From Mesodorylaimus sp. YZB2_4 (Eukaryota > Nematoda > Enoplea > Dorylaimida > Dorylaimidae): a DNA stretch of 64,000 nucleotides. Each line of letters begins with the position of its first letter. Within the stretch, counting starts at the first letter, position 1. The notes under the pieces were generated by a model, which was given only the letters and a program-made list of their open reading frames with translations, had not been told where the DNA came from and did no database searches. The stretch covers positions 62,001-126,000 of the forward strand of contig JASANH010000189.1 in NCBI GenBank assembly GCA_030248295.1, in the 5' to 3' direction. Shown here piece by piece: positions 10,939 to 22,360 of the stretch. The position numbers and the translations under genes were made by a program.

Positions 10939-11997
10939 AAAATGGTATCAATACTGAAAAGCCAGAAGGTGCAAAGTGATTTTCGGATCCCCATAAAAAA
11001 TTTAAAAATTTTCAACATTTGCAGGAAACTTAACCGACGTAACAAAAAATGGACAGAAAATGAAAGTATTTCAAATAAAATTAGTTGATTTCGTGAAACT
11101 TTGCAAGCTGTGTATGGAGAAAAGGCGTTTCTCAGATTCTGATGTACGGCACAATTGTAAAACCGCCAGCGTTTAAGTTTTTCATATCCGATTATTACCG
11201 CTTCCCAGAAAGGCAGGATCGAGGCTGCTGTAGTTACAGCTGATCCAAAGACTTGAAATGCTAGTACACCGGTGAGGGCAGTACTTGTCCTGAAAATACT
11301 CGGGTAGCAAATGTGGTGGGCCCCTTGTATGAACCTCTGGTCTTCGGGTCTGTGCCTGCTCGAGCGCACTTTCAAGTGCTTCAAGTATGCAATAAAACCA
11401 TTTTGGTGATTCTCTTGGCTATCTGACTAAAGGGTGGCAGCGTCTTCTTCGGCACAGCTGGGGCTTTACACTATATTTTCTTGCATGAGCTACAGCTCTG
11501 GCTCTGCTGCATGCCAATAGAAACCTCGCGGCGCTATGACGCCAGGCCGCAGACATTAGGACATGGCTGTAGGACAGTAGGGCGCAATGAAATTTTGTCA
11601 GAGGTTTCTCTTCCACCGTTTTGTCTCTCTCTCAAGCATGTTCCAAGACTCTAATACGTTCATGTACTGTCAATAAAAAGGCTCAAGTGATTCATCATGA
11701 GTATATGAGACAAATCGATGTTCAAAAGGCTACAAATACGAGCACATTTCAAAATTGTATGAAAATCCCCTTAGAAATTCAATGCGCTGACGATTATCAT
11801 AATCGGTAATCAACGCCTGCAGTCTCTCATTCACCTGCCCATGCGTTCTCCTTGAGTAAAGGGTCGTCCACATTGCACCTTGGCTGCCGAGCGAGCCGCC
11901 AACTGAGATGTGCAGTGTGAACACATCTCACGATCAGCTCGGCAGTATGGCATTATGTTCTATAAAGGTACACTCACCTCGATTTTTCTGGATTAAG
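10939..11997. other. Mostly intergenic; possible upstream exons of the next gene
   Basis: A Cys-containing open stretch at about 11672-11805 ends at a donor-like CG/GTAATC, and another short block lies at 11938-11967. Neither joins the exons at 11998-12433 in a consistent phase, so they are not modelled. Confidence 0.25.
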
Positions 11998-12433
11998 CAA
12001 AGGCGTGCACCGAAATTACCTCGGCTCCAATTCCGTTGGTTTTATTTGGCATTCCTTCCTTTGAATCTTTTGATCAGAACGCCAACTACTTATTCATCGA
12101 CATTTTCTCGATTTTCCACGTAGACTACCCAGCGTTCACCAACTTGCCTTCTCCTTTCCGAGACTTTACAAACGTGTCCGTGCATACAGTAAGCGATTTT
12201 GACGACTCGAGTTGGCTGCTTCGTGTATGGTATTTTTTTCTGTCATGACATGTGTCGAGACTATCTTATTGGATTCTATGCATTTGTAGGTTGCTGTCGC
12301 CGTACTGCTGTTCGTATATGTTGGAAGCTGCAAGAAGCATTATAGTCGCTGTGACAGGGAGCTTGTCGCAAGAAGCAAAGGCGGCTTTTTCAAAGCACTG
12401 ATGAGCAAAGGAAAAATGGCAGAGATCACGTAA
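11998..12433 (+). CDS. C-terminal exons of an unknown single-pass membrane protein
   Basis: Two exons are proposed: 11998 (or 12078 if the stronger acceptor TTTTGATCAG is used) to 12188, ending at ACA/GTAAGC, and 12290-12433, after ATTTGTAG, ending in TAA. They join in phase 0. The first exon encodes a polar and aromatic, presumably extracellular, stretch with an NVS sequon. The second opens with a membrane segment (VAVAVLLFVYVG) followed by a basic, Cys-containing tail of about 35 residues that ends KMAEIT. That is the layout of a type I membrane protein. The 5' exons are not identified and I do not recognise the family. Confidence 0.42.
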
Positions 12434-14019
12434 TCAGTAAACCAGAAAAATAGAGAACGGCATAGCATCAGCACTGCACAGCCAGATGGAAGATAAGTCG
12501 AGCCATGGACTGTTGGATAGGTGCAATTAGAGACTGCCAGGAACTGCGTCCTACTGTTTACGGCCTAGTTTTTCACCCACCCTCGCTTTTAAATTTTTCT
12601 GCCCAGCAGAAAACAGATTCACGGGGAACAATGAAATGGCAGTTCTTGCAATATCTTTACTCTAAATCTTCTGCAACATCTTCTTGCAACACCCCTTTAA
12701 ATCCAGTTATTTCCCGGATAAAGCCTCGAGGCACCAGAGTGCATCCAGCAGTGCTGTGCCCTCGTTTGCTGCACCTGTTGGATCCTATCTTCTCACCACT
12801 ATGACATTATCATTTTTGCAAAAATATTACCCGTACTTGAAAAACTGGCAGGCGACACTGGAATTTCGCAATCAATTTTATCGTTTTGTTTCCATGAGTG
12901 CCACAAAATAATCTTTCCACAGTGGCAATGGTTGGGACTGATTGGGCATTTTTAAACAGTTTATTTTTTTAGCGACTAAAATTATGCGCTGTTACTTTCT
13001 TTGGTTCGATTAAGAATAAGCAGATTCTATTCGAGCTGGAACATAAAAAAGTACATACATACCTCGTATTTATGCTTTTGTAACGACAAGCTATGTACAG
13101 AAAGCTTCGATGTGAACGTATGCAGAAATAAAACTGGTTTCTTAGAAAATTTCAAAATTAGCACCCAACCCCTTACTGCATGAAAATCTAACGCACACTT
13201 TTGTGCTACTTTCTATTCAAAGTCGGTGCTTGTTTCGTATTCCTTTAAGATTACGCCGCGATACGTGTTCTTGAACAATGTCGAAACCCTTTGGCGAATC
13301 TCTGGCTAGAACTGGATAAGAAAAAACTGCAAAGCATGATGGGACATACAGTAGTTGGGATGCCAGACACCACAACACTGACACCTTCACTGAGGTCCGG
13401 GGTGACGTGGCACGCGGTACCCCGGGGTATCAAGCGCACACGCACGTTGGAATCATTGTTTTAAAAGTTTCCATTGTATGATTCACAGATTCGTTATAAC
13501 GTCAGGTGTCTATTGGAGGTCTCCCGTGGAGTCAGATCGAAGAAGCGCTATGAGTCTAGCTGCACCAGATTTGCAGAAAATAAACTGTACAAGGTATTTT
13601 TTGAGATTATTAGTACGAAAGGTCGGTCAAGATGTCATAGTCCAAACAGCTGGGGCTGGCGGTGCCAGGGCATTAGATAGCTACTATCTTACCATGACTC
13701 GAGATTTTCGTGTGTCTTTGATTCCAAAGATGTCAACTGCGTTTTGACTGTCCTTCGGTGAAAAGTCATAGCGCCGCTTGTGCGTGATGCGCGCTGAGTT
13801 ACAGTAGTAAATCTACTATCTATAAGACTTTGCGCCTTATGCTGTGTGCAATCTGTTGGGATTGCAGGAAGTAACATGCAAGGCTCTGATAGCTCACGTT
13901 GGGGGGGGGGGAATTATCTCTCCCAAGACGTAAAAGCGGGAAATGCGCTCTAACTTTACAAGCGAACAGGGGTATGAAAAGCCCTATTGATCAGACCTCA
14001 TCGTTTTAATGATTTCTTC
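12434..14019. other. Intergenic; short poly(G) tract
   Basis: No gene is seen. A run of about 12 G lies near 13901-13912. Open frames near 13478-13747 are short and unlike known proteins. Confidence 0.35.
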
Positions 14020-14170
14020 ACCAGCAGGTATTTGTAATCCAAACATCCTATCTGAAAGATTCAAAGTATGTAAGCTTTCTAAATCGTATGTCAGCACTTG
14101 GCAGCAAAATAGCAATCTGGAGCCAGCAACAAGATCAATAGGACATATCGGATGCTTTCATATGATTAAA
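14020..14170 (+). promoter_or_regulatory. 5' flank of receptor copy B4, separated from it by an insertion
   Basis: This stretch matches the flank upstream of copy B2 (about 8600-8765, minus strand), including the shared ACATCC/CTGAAAG core at 14041-14068. In B2 the block lies about 310 bp before the ATG. Here it is about 1.5 kb away because a TIR element has entered the interval. Confidence 0.55.
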
Positions 14171-14268
14171 AAAGTTTATCGCGGGTTCCTCTCCCATTTA
14201 TAATATTAGTTGACGACAGGCGTTACGATAGTGCAGTTCTCATTCGCTTTTCTCCTTCCTCTCAACTG

Positions 14269-15495
14269 GGGCCTGTTTCCGGTTTTCAACTCCCTGTCTC
14301 CGGACGCGAAACCTGTGGAGTCCGGAGTCCAAGGACCGGAGTCCGGAAAAAGAGCGTTTCACCACGTGCTCCGAAAAGGAGTCTAATTGCTGGAGCGGAA
14401 AATTGACACCAAGGAGCAAGATGTGCAGGTTTAGTCGCACTCTACTCGCCTTTGTATGCTGGAGAGAGGCAAACGGTGAAAAATGCCATTGATGTCTTCG
14501 GTAATTTTGTTTTTGATCTTGCTCACTAATTTTGATTTCAATGAAATGACAGTAATTTAGCAGTGCACACATAATAAAATTATTACAAATTTTTTAATTT
14601 CTAAAAATGATTTTAAAATAGTGTGATAACATTACAATACTATTGCATGACCCTGCTAAATGTGGACGTAGGCCCCGACTGCAGTTGCAGCGCGGCGGGA
14701 TGGTTGATGACAAGGAAGATATAAGAGAACGACTATGATTCATACTTCGTGGTTGAACATGCTGTAGTTTTATGATAGTGCGTGCCCTGCTAAATGGAAA
14801 CTAACGATAAGACTAGTAGAACAAAGGCTAGGGTGCCCCAAACAAAATAAGAATGAACACATGAGAAACGTACTCAAGCACGTGTCTTCATAGATTGTGG
14901 CATTGGCAGTTTGATCTTTAAGACAGCAGGTAAAAACTGATTACCATCACTATATCACCTTCACAATCAGAAAAATATAATCTGGTTCTTCCTCGTAAAA
15001 CCTCATCCCGTTTCTCAAAATTCTTTTCAAAATCGCCCTCAGTTCACGTCGAAACCGATCCTTGACGCACACTGCAGGTAGATACGTAGATACTGGTCGT
15101 AGTTGCAGCATTCTATCAGGCTCCTTGTCATCCTCTTTTAAATTCAAGTTATCGTAAAATCCAAAGCTCATAGTTCGCCTAATCGTCAGATAATAAATTA
15201 ATAATCAATGAACTTCATTTCCATCGCTTAGGCTTATGCAGAAAAGGGGTTTTAGAGTCACGCGAGACTCCAAGGTTTTTGCTCCAAATCGGAGCCATTT
15301 TCTGGAGCCCGCACACCATGGATTGTCTTACTGTAATTTTTGGTGAAACGCAACTAAGCTCCATTGGCTCCTAAAGGACTCCGGGCGCCGGAGTCCAGAG
15401 TTCTGTCTGACTCCAGAATGGTGAAACACTTTTAGCACTCCAGTCCGGAGTTGGAGTCTCCGGATCGGAGCCTGGAGTCGTGGTGAAACAGGCCC
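14269..15495. mobile_element. 1.2 kb insertion with GGGCCTGTTTC inverted termini
   Basis: The left end begins GGGCCTGTTTC and the right end finishes with its complement, GAAACAGGCCC. Both subterminal regions (to about 14400 and from about 15290) carry many degenerate GGAGTCCGG units in opposite orientation, often next to GTTTCACCA. The paralogous flank of copy B2 lacks this segment: its sequence passes directly from CTCTCAT..CAAC to the AGC..GACCTGATC part. I find no clear target duplication and no intact transposase inside; the longest inner frame (14950-15171, minus) is not recognised. It is probably a non-autonomous DNA transposon, superfamily unknown. Confidence 0.6.
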
Positions 15496-15560
15496 AGCAG
15501 CCATCTGATCCAGGTGAGATTTCTCAGCTAGGATAGCCTGATACCAAAGGTCAGGCCGCC

Positions 15561-16496
15561 ATGAACAACAGCACAAATACTTCCACCACTCCTCTGATCA
15601 TACCAGAAAACAGTGCGGAAACTTGGATTAGGCTCATTTGATTTCACGTCATCTTATCTTTCTTGTCCTTGACGGGGAAATGGTTGGTTATATTCGGTAC
15701 TATGAGAAGCGAAGAAATGCGAAACAGTAGGTTTTTTGCGCCTGTCGTGCATTGCTAAGTATTCAATGCAATATAATGGGCGTATTTCATTGTTTACGAA
15801 TAGCTGAGTTTTTTTCCGTTTTTCAAATTTACGGATCTTGTTTGGGAATTGTCACTTTTAATTTTCATGACCATTGATCGAATCATAGACCTTTCATTCC
15901 CCATCAAATATTGGTCTTTGGGCACTCGCCAGGCTTCCCTCGTCTCTTGTTTCATCTCCCTAATATGTTTCTGCATTCGCACGCTGCACGCCATCATTCG
16001 ATCCCGTAAGGACGAGCTTATTGCGGGTGTCAGCGTGTACAGCTTGGGCGATGGTGCCAATGGCACGGCACTGCAAATCATTGATAATTCCTTGCTGGGA
16101 GTGCTGTTTGCTCTTCAGCTTGCTCTGATGCTTTACGTTGGTTGGAAATCGAGGAGGACGCCAAACACAGAAGCTGAAAAATCGTCCATTGCTCGACACA
16201 TGGCGCTCATGCCAGTTTTGATGAATCAAGTTTTACTTCACTAGGGTGGTCAAATTTTGTCGAAAACCATGTTATTATTAACTAGAATGATCAAAGATCC
16301 CTTCTGGGCTAGTCGGCTGATCTCTTACGGGGGTCTTGTGCTCACGATTGATGTGTTCATGAATACATGCGCATTCTTACTCAACAAGGAAATAAAGGCT
16401 TCGCGGAAAGATTCGAGTTCAGTACGAGTGTCTACTTTGCCAGTGGAAAGACAGAAAACGAGTAGAAACAATGCGGTTAGGACGACGCACGTTTAG
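15561..16496 (+). pseudogene. 7TM receptor subfamily B, copy B4, multiply broken
   Basis: This is the inverted partner of copy B2. It starts MNNSTN as in the intact copy, but has a TGA in TM1, further stops and missing sequence across TM2-TM3 (15640-15850), and a TAG in place of an amino acid near 16242. From about 15849 the frame is again recognisable: DR motif (TIDRIIDLSFPIKYW), basic loop 3, TM6-TM7 and the normal C-terminus. The number of lesions makes it a clear pseudogene. The TIR insertion at 14269-15495 also separates it from its upstream block. Confidence 0.85.
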
Positions 16497-17142
16497 AAGA
16501 TTCACCCAGCGTGTATCATTTAATTCACAAATGCGATTTACAATGTAGAGCCTGTTTTCGATGGATCTGTGTCTTTGCGCTAGTCTTGTGGGTGATGTAG
16601 TTTCATCCTTTCTTTTGCAACCATATAAAACTACTGAATTTCTAGAATTCCATCTTGGTATGATTTTGATAAATATTTCACTCATGACGATTGCGATGGT
16701 GATGCGGCTGACAGAAAGAGGGAACGTGAAAAATGTGATTGAGTTGGTTTACTTTAGTGCTCGAACAGGGAAATCCTGTCAAATAACAGACAGGAGGGCT
16801 TATTTGCTTTTCCATTGACAGGACCTAGTCATGAGAGCGAAGCTTACAGATTACGGTATTCAGTTTAGTATCGATCGCTGAGCTTAGCTAGTTTTGCCTT
16901 TTAACTTGCTATGAATTTGAGTTTTGCTTCAACATTTCGCATAGTTTCCTTTTACTCTAAACAACCAACAGCCCGCGGAAAAAGTACTCGTAAACGTAAG
17001 CATACCTGACAAAAAAGTATTCCTGGGGAGAAATCTTTTCGTTTCTGAAATTGCTAGTAAGATGTGCTATTTCGCTGAAGCGCTTAGAATCGATTCCCAC
17101 CTGTCTAACATATCCGCTCCATCCTCTCCCATGTACGGCCGT
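16497..17142. other. Right flank of the inverted duplication
   Basis: Up to about 16860 the sequence is an inverted copy of the B2 downstream flank. For example, GAGAGCGAAGCTTACAG at 16834-16850 is the complement of the sequence at 7018-7034. Beyond this nothing is recognised. Confidence 0.5.
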
Positions 17143-17631
17143 TCAGCCTGTTGCAGCAGTCACAAAGCCAAAAATTTCTACCATTGAGGGCACGAAGGCA
17201 CAACCTACTAAAACACCAAAGGCGTATTTGTTCCCAAGGTACGACATCGAATGGGAACGGCCATACTGATCAATCGATCGATAGCGACCACGCAATCCAT
17301 GACGGAATGGAATGCTATGACCCACACGTCGAATATGCCGTCCAGGAACAGGAACTCCAGTCCAGTGGGTCTGTATCCAAGGACACCCAAATCCAGACGC
17401 ACCTTGTTGATACCCCGAGCCATGAGATGTACTGCCACTGTAAACGAGTCGACCCCCTGCGCCAGCGATCATGATGAAGCAGGGTGTGTGCAACTGCTTG
17501 CTCAGACCAATTACCAGCACTGTGACAGCGCTGCTGATCAAGCCGATCGAGCTGAAACCGATGAAGGCCGCAGCCGTGAAAATGGTCAGGTCACTGCTGT
17601 GGGCCAAGGCAATCGTCGAATTGTTGGACAT
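17143..17631 (-). pseudogene. 7TM receptor subfamily C, truncated and frameshifted
   Basis: This is a relic of a receptor related to the gene at 44130-45077. It reads MSNNST.., then TM1 and an HTPCF motif matching RSPCF of the paralogue. It shifts frame near 17450 within a run of G, continues through VDSFTVAVHLMARGINK and VAIDRLISMAVPIRC (the DR-type motif), shifts back near 17230, and ends at a TGA just after TM4. TM5-TM7 are absent. Homology is judged from shared motifs only. Confidence 0.7.
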
Positions 17632-18839
17632 TGTTGATGATGAATGTTTAGGTGGGTTACTGACCAAGGTAAGATGACAAGCCAGTGTATTCGAAGGACA
17701 ACCACTCCAGTCAGGTGCGATGAAGATGATTACAAGTTAGCGATGGCCAGCTTAGCTGCTGCCCGGTTCTTTTTCGCTGTCTCGAACGATTTCTTTTCAA
17801 ACAAGCTCTTTCACAAATTTGCTTTTTGACTGTCCAACTAGAATGCCCGTATCTTGCCTTTGGGATCCCGAGTGCAAGAAAGATCCGGAAATAATTTGGA
17901 GCGTGGCTTGATTTTCAGGATTTTCTCAATGAATCGACGGGATAAAAATTCCTCCCTGTCTGTCAGGCATATTCATCTGAGCATGCCTCGATTCAGTGAA
18001 AATAATTAGACGAGACGCCATAAATCACTGTACGCACTCGATAGAGCATATATTTTTTAAAAACAATACTCCCTTATTGTCATATCGCCATAAGAGCACA
18101 AATAAAGCACATTGGTATAAAGTGTACGCATGCATTTGGATATTCCAGACCAGCAGTAAGTCAGCTACCTCGTTTCTTACTGTGAACCAACTACTGCAGG
18201 CATGAGAAGACTTTTTAGGCGTGACGATTCTTCGCCATTGGTTTTCGCTGTTTCTGCGTGATGTTGTAATTATTTGATCAGTTAGTAATTAATAGTTCTC
18301 TCATGTTGTTGGTTTTGTCGCTCCGACAGTGAGATAGAGGTATCAGATCGCCAGACAACCACAAGATGTTTTGTCATATCGCCAAATTTGTGCGTCCTTA
18401 TTCTTGAAAGTACAGTAGCTGTGGTCTGTGGTCAACACTTACATCGGTAAACACGGAAAATACCCGCAGTGGGCGCTTTACCACAGGCAAAAATCGAAGC
18501 TAGCAGGAAGCAGAAGAATCCCCAGGATAAGGGGCCTGCTGGAGACTGGAAGCTATCATTCATATCCTGGCGTTCTGTAAATGAGACCATCCGCTACGCC
18601 ACTACGCTGACTTGGCGGAATAGTTAGTTCGATGTTACAATAGAGGCGCCCGCAGCACAGCGGCAACAATTTTGTGCAGAGCTCACAACTGCGTTGACCA
18701 ACTGTGTGATATTATAACCGCATTCGCATGATACTGTATTGATATGGCAGTTGTGCAAACACTGTCTGGCGCCACAACAACCACAGTCCTGCTTGGATGA
18801 CACAGTGTTTTTTCGTTCCAGCCAACTTTAAACGTTAAT
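17632..18839. other. Intergenic, nothing recognised
   Basis: Short AT-rich open frames only. Confidence 0.35.
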
Positions 18840-19925
18840 TTAAGCAACCTCAGGAACAGACTTCTTATCGTTAGCATTCACATTCACATGAGACAACTGA
18901 ATTCCGCTAGCGGATTTTCCAACACCATTCATATTCACAGCCTGTTTAGAACATTTCAATGACGAGAGCACGATTCCACGAAATTGCTTATTTATAGCAA
19001 ATAAAACATAAAATTCTGCAGTTGTACAAAGTGCTTCGATGCCGTCCACGAGTGCTGACATAAAAACTCCTTCGCAAGACTGAAAACTCGGCTTCACATA
19101 AATGATGCTGAGGTAAGTACTAACCACAAGAATTATGGCAGTCTTGAACGTGGCCTGACAAACAGCTAGCAAAGTCAACATTTTTTCTTGCTCCTTCTTT
19201 TTCTCTGTCATTGACTCCGACCCTGTCAATGTTGCAACTTTTCGCATACGCGTTCTGTAAAGCTTTATCAAAGCAAAATTAAACACAAGAAGCAAGACTA
19301 AACCACCGATTCTCAGAGCGCTGCGCACTTGTGCGCAAACGTATGCTGCCTGGCTTAGGATGAATTCAAAATTTAACCCGATACTATACGTGGTCGAATT
19401 CGAATTCGAATTTTCTACCTCCAGTACCAACGTTGCTTGCAAACTGGTGCCTGCACTGAGCGCAATGCAAATTAACAAGGCGCACAATCGGTGTCTCCTG
19501 TGGTTCATATTCTTGTAGACCATTGGGCGCGCCAGGGCGAAAACGCGGTCAGCCAAGACTGCGATGGACAGCAATTCGGAGCACGTGTGCAAGCTGTCGA
19601 CCAAGGGCAAAGAAATGTGCGCCACGGACCACATGCACACCAGACAGGACATGTACCACGCAGATCCCGAGTGACCGTCGGCCCCAGACAGGACTCGATA
19701 GGTCAGCATGTACAGAAATGTGGCCACAATTTCTAAAGTCTCACACACTGTGACAAATACCTGGTACAGATACGGCTGCTCCGTTTTTGATCTCTTATAA
19801 AATGCTACCAAGCATAATATGTGTCCGATGAGACCAAGAAGGAAACAGATGGGACCAAGGGCAAAATAAATGGGTATTCGGGCAGTCTCTGAAGCACTGG
19901 CGTACCATTGGCAGCGGCCTTCCAT
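18840..19925 (-). CDS. Intronless 7TM receptor, subfamily A (copy A2)
   Basis: This is a 361-residue receptor from an ATG at 19925 to a TAA at 18840. Hydrophobic segments are clear from about residue 20 on. The TM3 end reads LADRVFALARPMVYKNMNHRRHR, so the VYKN-NHRR signature is shared with copies A1 and A3. Extracellular loop 2 holds Ser/Asn-rich sequons, and loop 3 is basic (KKKEQEKM). TM7 ends in FAINKQFRG without NPxxY. The tail is polar. It has no introns and no close neighbour on its strand. It is probably a lineage-specific orphan receptor. Confidence 0.85.
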   Translation of the reverse strand: MEGRCQWYASASETARIPIYFALGPICFLLGLIGHILCLVAFYKRSKTEQPYLYQVFVTVCETLEIVATFLYMLTYRVLSGADGHSGSAWYMSCLVCMWSVAHISLPLVDSLHTCSELLSIAVLADRVFALARPMVYKNMNHRRHRLCALLICIALSAGTSLQATLVLEVENSNSNSTTYSIGLNFEFILSQAAYVCAQVRSALRIGGLVLLLVFNFALIKLYRTRMRKVATLTGSESMTEKKKEQEKMLTLLAVCQATFKTAIILVVSTYLSIIYVKPSFQSCEGVFMSALVDGIEALCTTAEFYVLFAINKQFRGIVLSSLKCSKQAVNMNGVGKSASGIQLSHVNVNANDKKSVPEVA

Positions 19926-22203
19926 TGTGCTCCGTCCAGAAACTAGGAGTGAAGTTAGACCTTGGTAAAGAGTGATTTAAAGGGCCTGATCCCTCTTCAG
20001 GCTCCAGCTTCTACCGCAAGCTGGCAGATTGATCTCCCGCCTACTCCCTAGGACCATGTATCGCTAATGAGGTGAGCATCGTGCTGGAAACAATGAGCAG
20101 GTCCTCTAGACAAGGCTTTTTCTGTCGTTGACGCATGTAAGTCTGAGGGAACACGAGTGGGCCTTGCTTAATTGGATGGTTTGTGAGCTTTGCCGTCCTC
20201 CGAGCAATAGCGTAAGAGGACAGAAAAGGCCAAGCTGACAATTAGTTGCGATTAGTTTAACTGCCTTGCGGGTCTTCTTTGTCCAAAATTTCAAAAGCAT
20301 CTGTTAACAAAAACGCAAAAATCCAAAAATAAGAATAAGAAACACAAAACACAAAAGTATATTTCCCCAGACATTGCACCCGCATGTACAGACATCGCCA
20401 AGTTTTTTTAAGTTCCGAGCCTTCATGCGGCAAACCTTTCAAGAAAGTGGATCAAAATCGCCGTATTCGCTTACGTATGGCATGTTGGTGACGATTTCTG
20501 CATTTCATGCCCTAACAGAATTATCACAAAGCAATAGAGTTCGGAAGCCACTTTGAATTTTTTCGAGCAATGTTTATACGTATTATATGAAAACACGGAC
20601 ACATGTACTGTGCAGCTAGAATGAATATTAGATACTTTTCCAACTACGGGGATTTTTTCAATGGAAGGTCTAGGAGGGAGCTTATTCGAGGGAAAATCGA
20701 ACATTAACGGTATGCACCTTAATAAAACGCACATTTGGTATCGATTAGATTTCTTGCGCAGCGAGCTCTCGCAATGTCCGCGTAATGTCGAGCATCTTGG
20801 AAAAACTTTTCCAACGTAGGCACCTGGGGAAACAAGTAGGCCTAGAATCCATCGTTCCGTCAACTTGAAGACTTTAAAAGGATTTTTCGCCAATTCTGGC
20901 CAGTTTTCGTTCTGCAAAACGAGGTAGGGATATCAAAGTAGTGTGCGCACTGACCAATCGATCAAACTGGACACAGCGGGGAAGTTTTTGAATACGCAAT
21001 CATGTTTACATCTTGTTATTATCCAGTTAACTCGTTTTTAAAAAATATGAAGTCAAAGCTCAAAAAACCATTTTTTTAATTATGGAAACCTAACATGAGC
21101 CAAAGAAACATTTTTTATTTTGCTTGCCATTAATAAATCATCAATATCTTTTGAACAGGTTCAGGATACAGCCGTGACCTTCCTACCAGCGCTACTAAGA
21201 ACAGATTCACTAGCTGCACTGGCAGCGGGCGTTGTGGAATTTACCTTCAGGGCTTACGTGGGTTTGGCTATTCGACCAGTCCAACCAGATATTTTGACCA
21301 ATCCAGTTCATCCAATCCAAACCCACACCCAACCCAACCCAAAACCCCCTGGGTTTGAAATTTAGGTCTGACGTGAGTTCGGGACCCAGTGCAGGAAAAG
21401 ACCTAAGTCTTAGTTTTTTGTCTCAGAAATTCCAGTCTCTCGCCCCGCACCGCCTTGTTGCGCTAATTACACTGCCCTGCCCTGACCCCATCTACGCAAC
21501 CATTTCGGCTGATGTTCATGAAAGCCAACTTTTATCCAAAGTATGCTTCATTTCCAAAACTCATCTGTTTAGCGAACGTCTCCCACTTCTTTAAATAGCT
21601 CCTGGCATAAAACATTCTTAAACTTAAACTAGCTCTGCGTTTCTCGTATTGCCTCACACAATTAGCCTGTCCCATTTTCATTGACGTCATTTCAGTCAAC
21701 TCAAAAGAACATTTTTACGAACTCTGTCTTTTCGTAAACACCACGAGGCACATATGCAGCCAGAAAACGTGCAGCTGACGCATTCGAGTCGTTTCGTAGA
21801 GTTTACCCATTGCACTGGCACTAGTCCGGGCTAGTTTTAAAGTTTTGATAGGCTTTAAAGTTTTCAAAAATACAAGCTGTACTTCTCGAACGTTCCCCTG
21901 ACCCAAAGCCAAGTAAGTTCAGTAGGCGAACCAGTTCAACCGTACTTTCTGTACTCTGTCTCGCAGTGACTTCTTTCCGTTTGCTTAGTCTTGCAGGTGG
22001 TCGAGTAGCTGATCGAATGACAAGGCAGTCCTTGTGACTTGTCCCGAGTGCCCTCGCGTATGATGCATTTCAAATAATTACAGGGTTGCTCACTCGACAT
22101 TGGTCTGGTGACTGGCTGGGTTGTGTGAGCGTGCACTGACTCACCACATCCACTTGGATTATTTGTATTGTGTCCTGACTGGAGTAGTCTTGTGACCAGC
22201 TGG
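19926..22203. other. Intergenic; one uncertain open block
   Basis: A minus-strand frame (20910 to about 20471) follows a good acceptor (CGTTTTGCAG) but has no recognisable motif and no partner exons, so it is not called. CCAACC-type simple repeats occur near 21285-21350. Confidence 0.3.
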
Positions 22204-22210
22204 TATATAA
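22204..22210 (+). promoter_or_regulatory. TATA box of the methyltransferase gene
   Basis: A TATATAA lies about 155 bp upstream of the ATG at 22361. This would place transcription start near 22235 and give a 5' UTR of roughly 125 nt. Confidence 0.6.
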
Positions 22211-22360
22211 GTATCGCTTTCTACTTGCTTCCAAAACGTGACTTGACTGATTGTGAGCGATCGACTTGAACAAGGAACAGGCTTTGTTTGGAGACCTTTC
22301 GAGCCTGCGCGGCAAAACTACTTTTAAAAACCACTGATCTTCTGTCAAGCGACTCCGAAC

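Noticed and set aside
20471..20917. 148-codon minus-strand frame after a good acceptor (CGTTTTGCAG)
   Set aside because: No motif, no joinable partner exons and no obvious donor in a supported phase; kept only as a possible exon.
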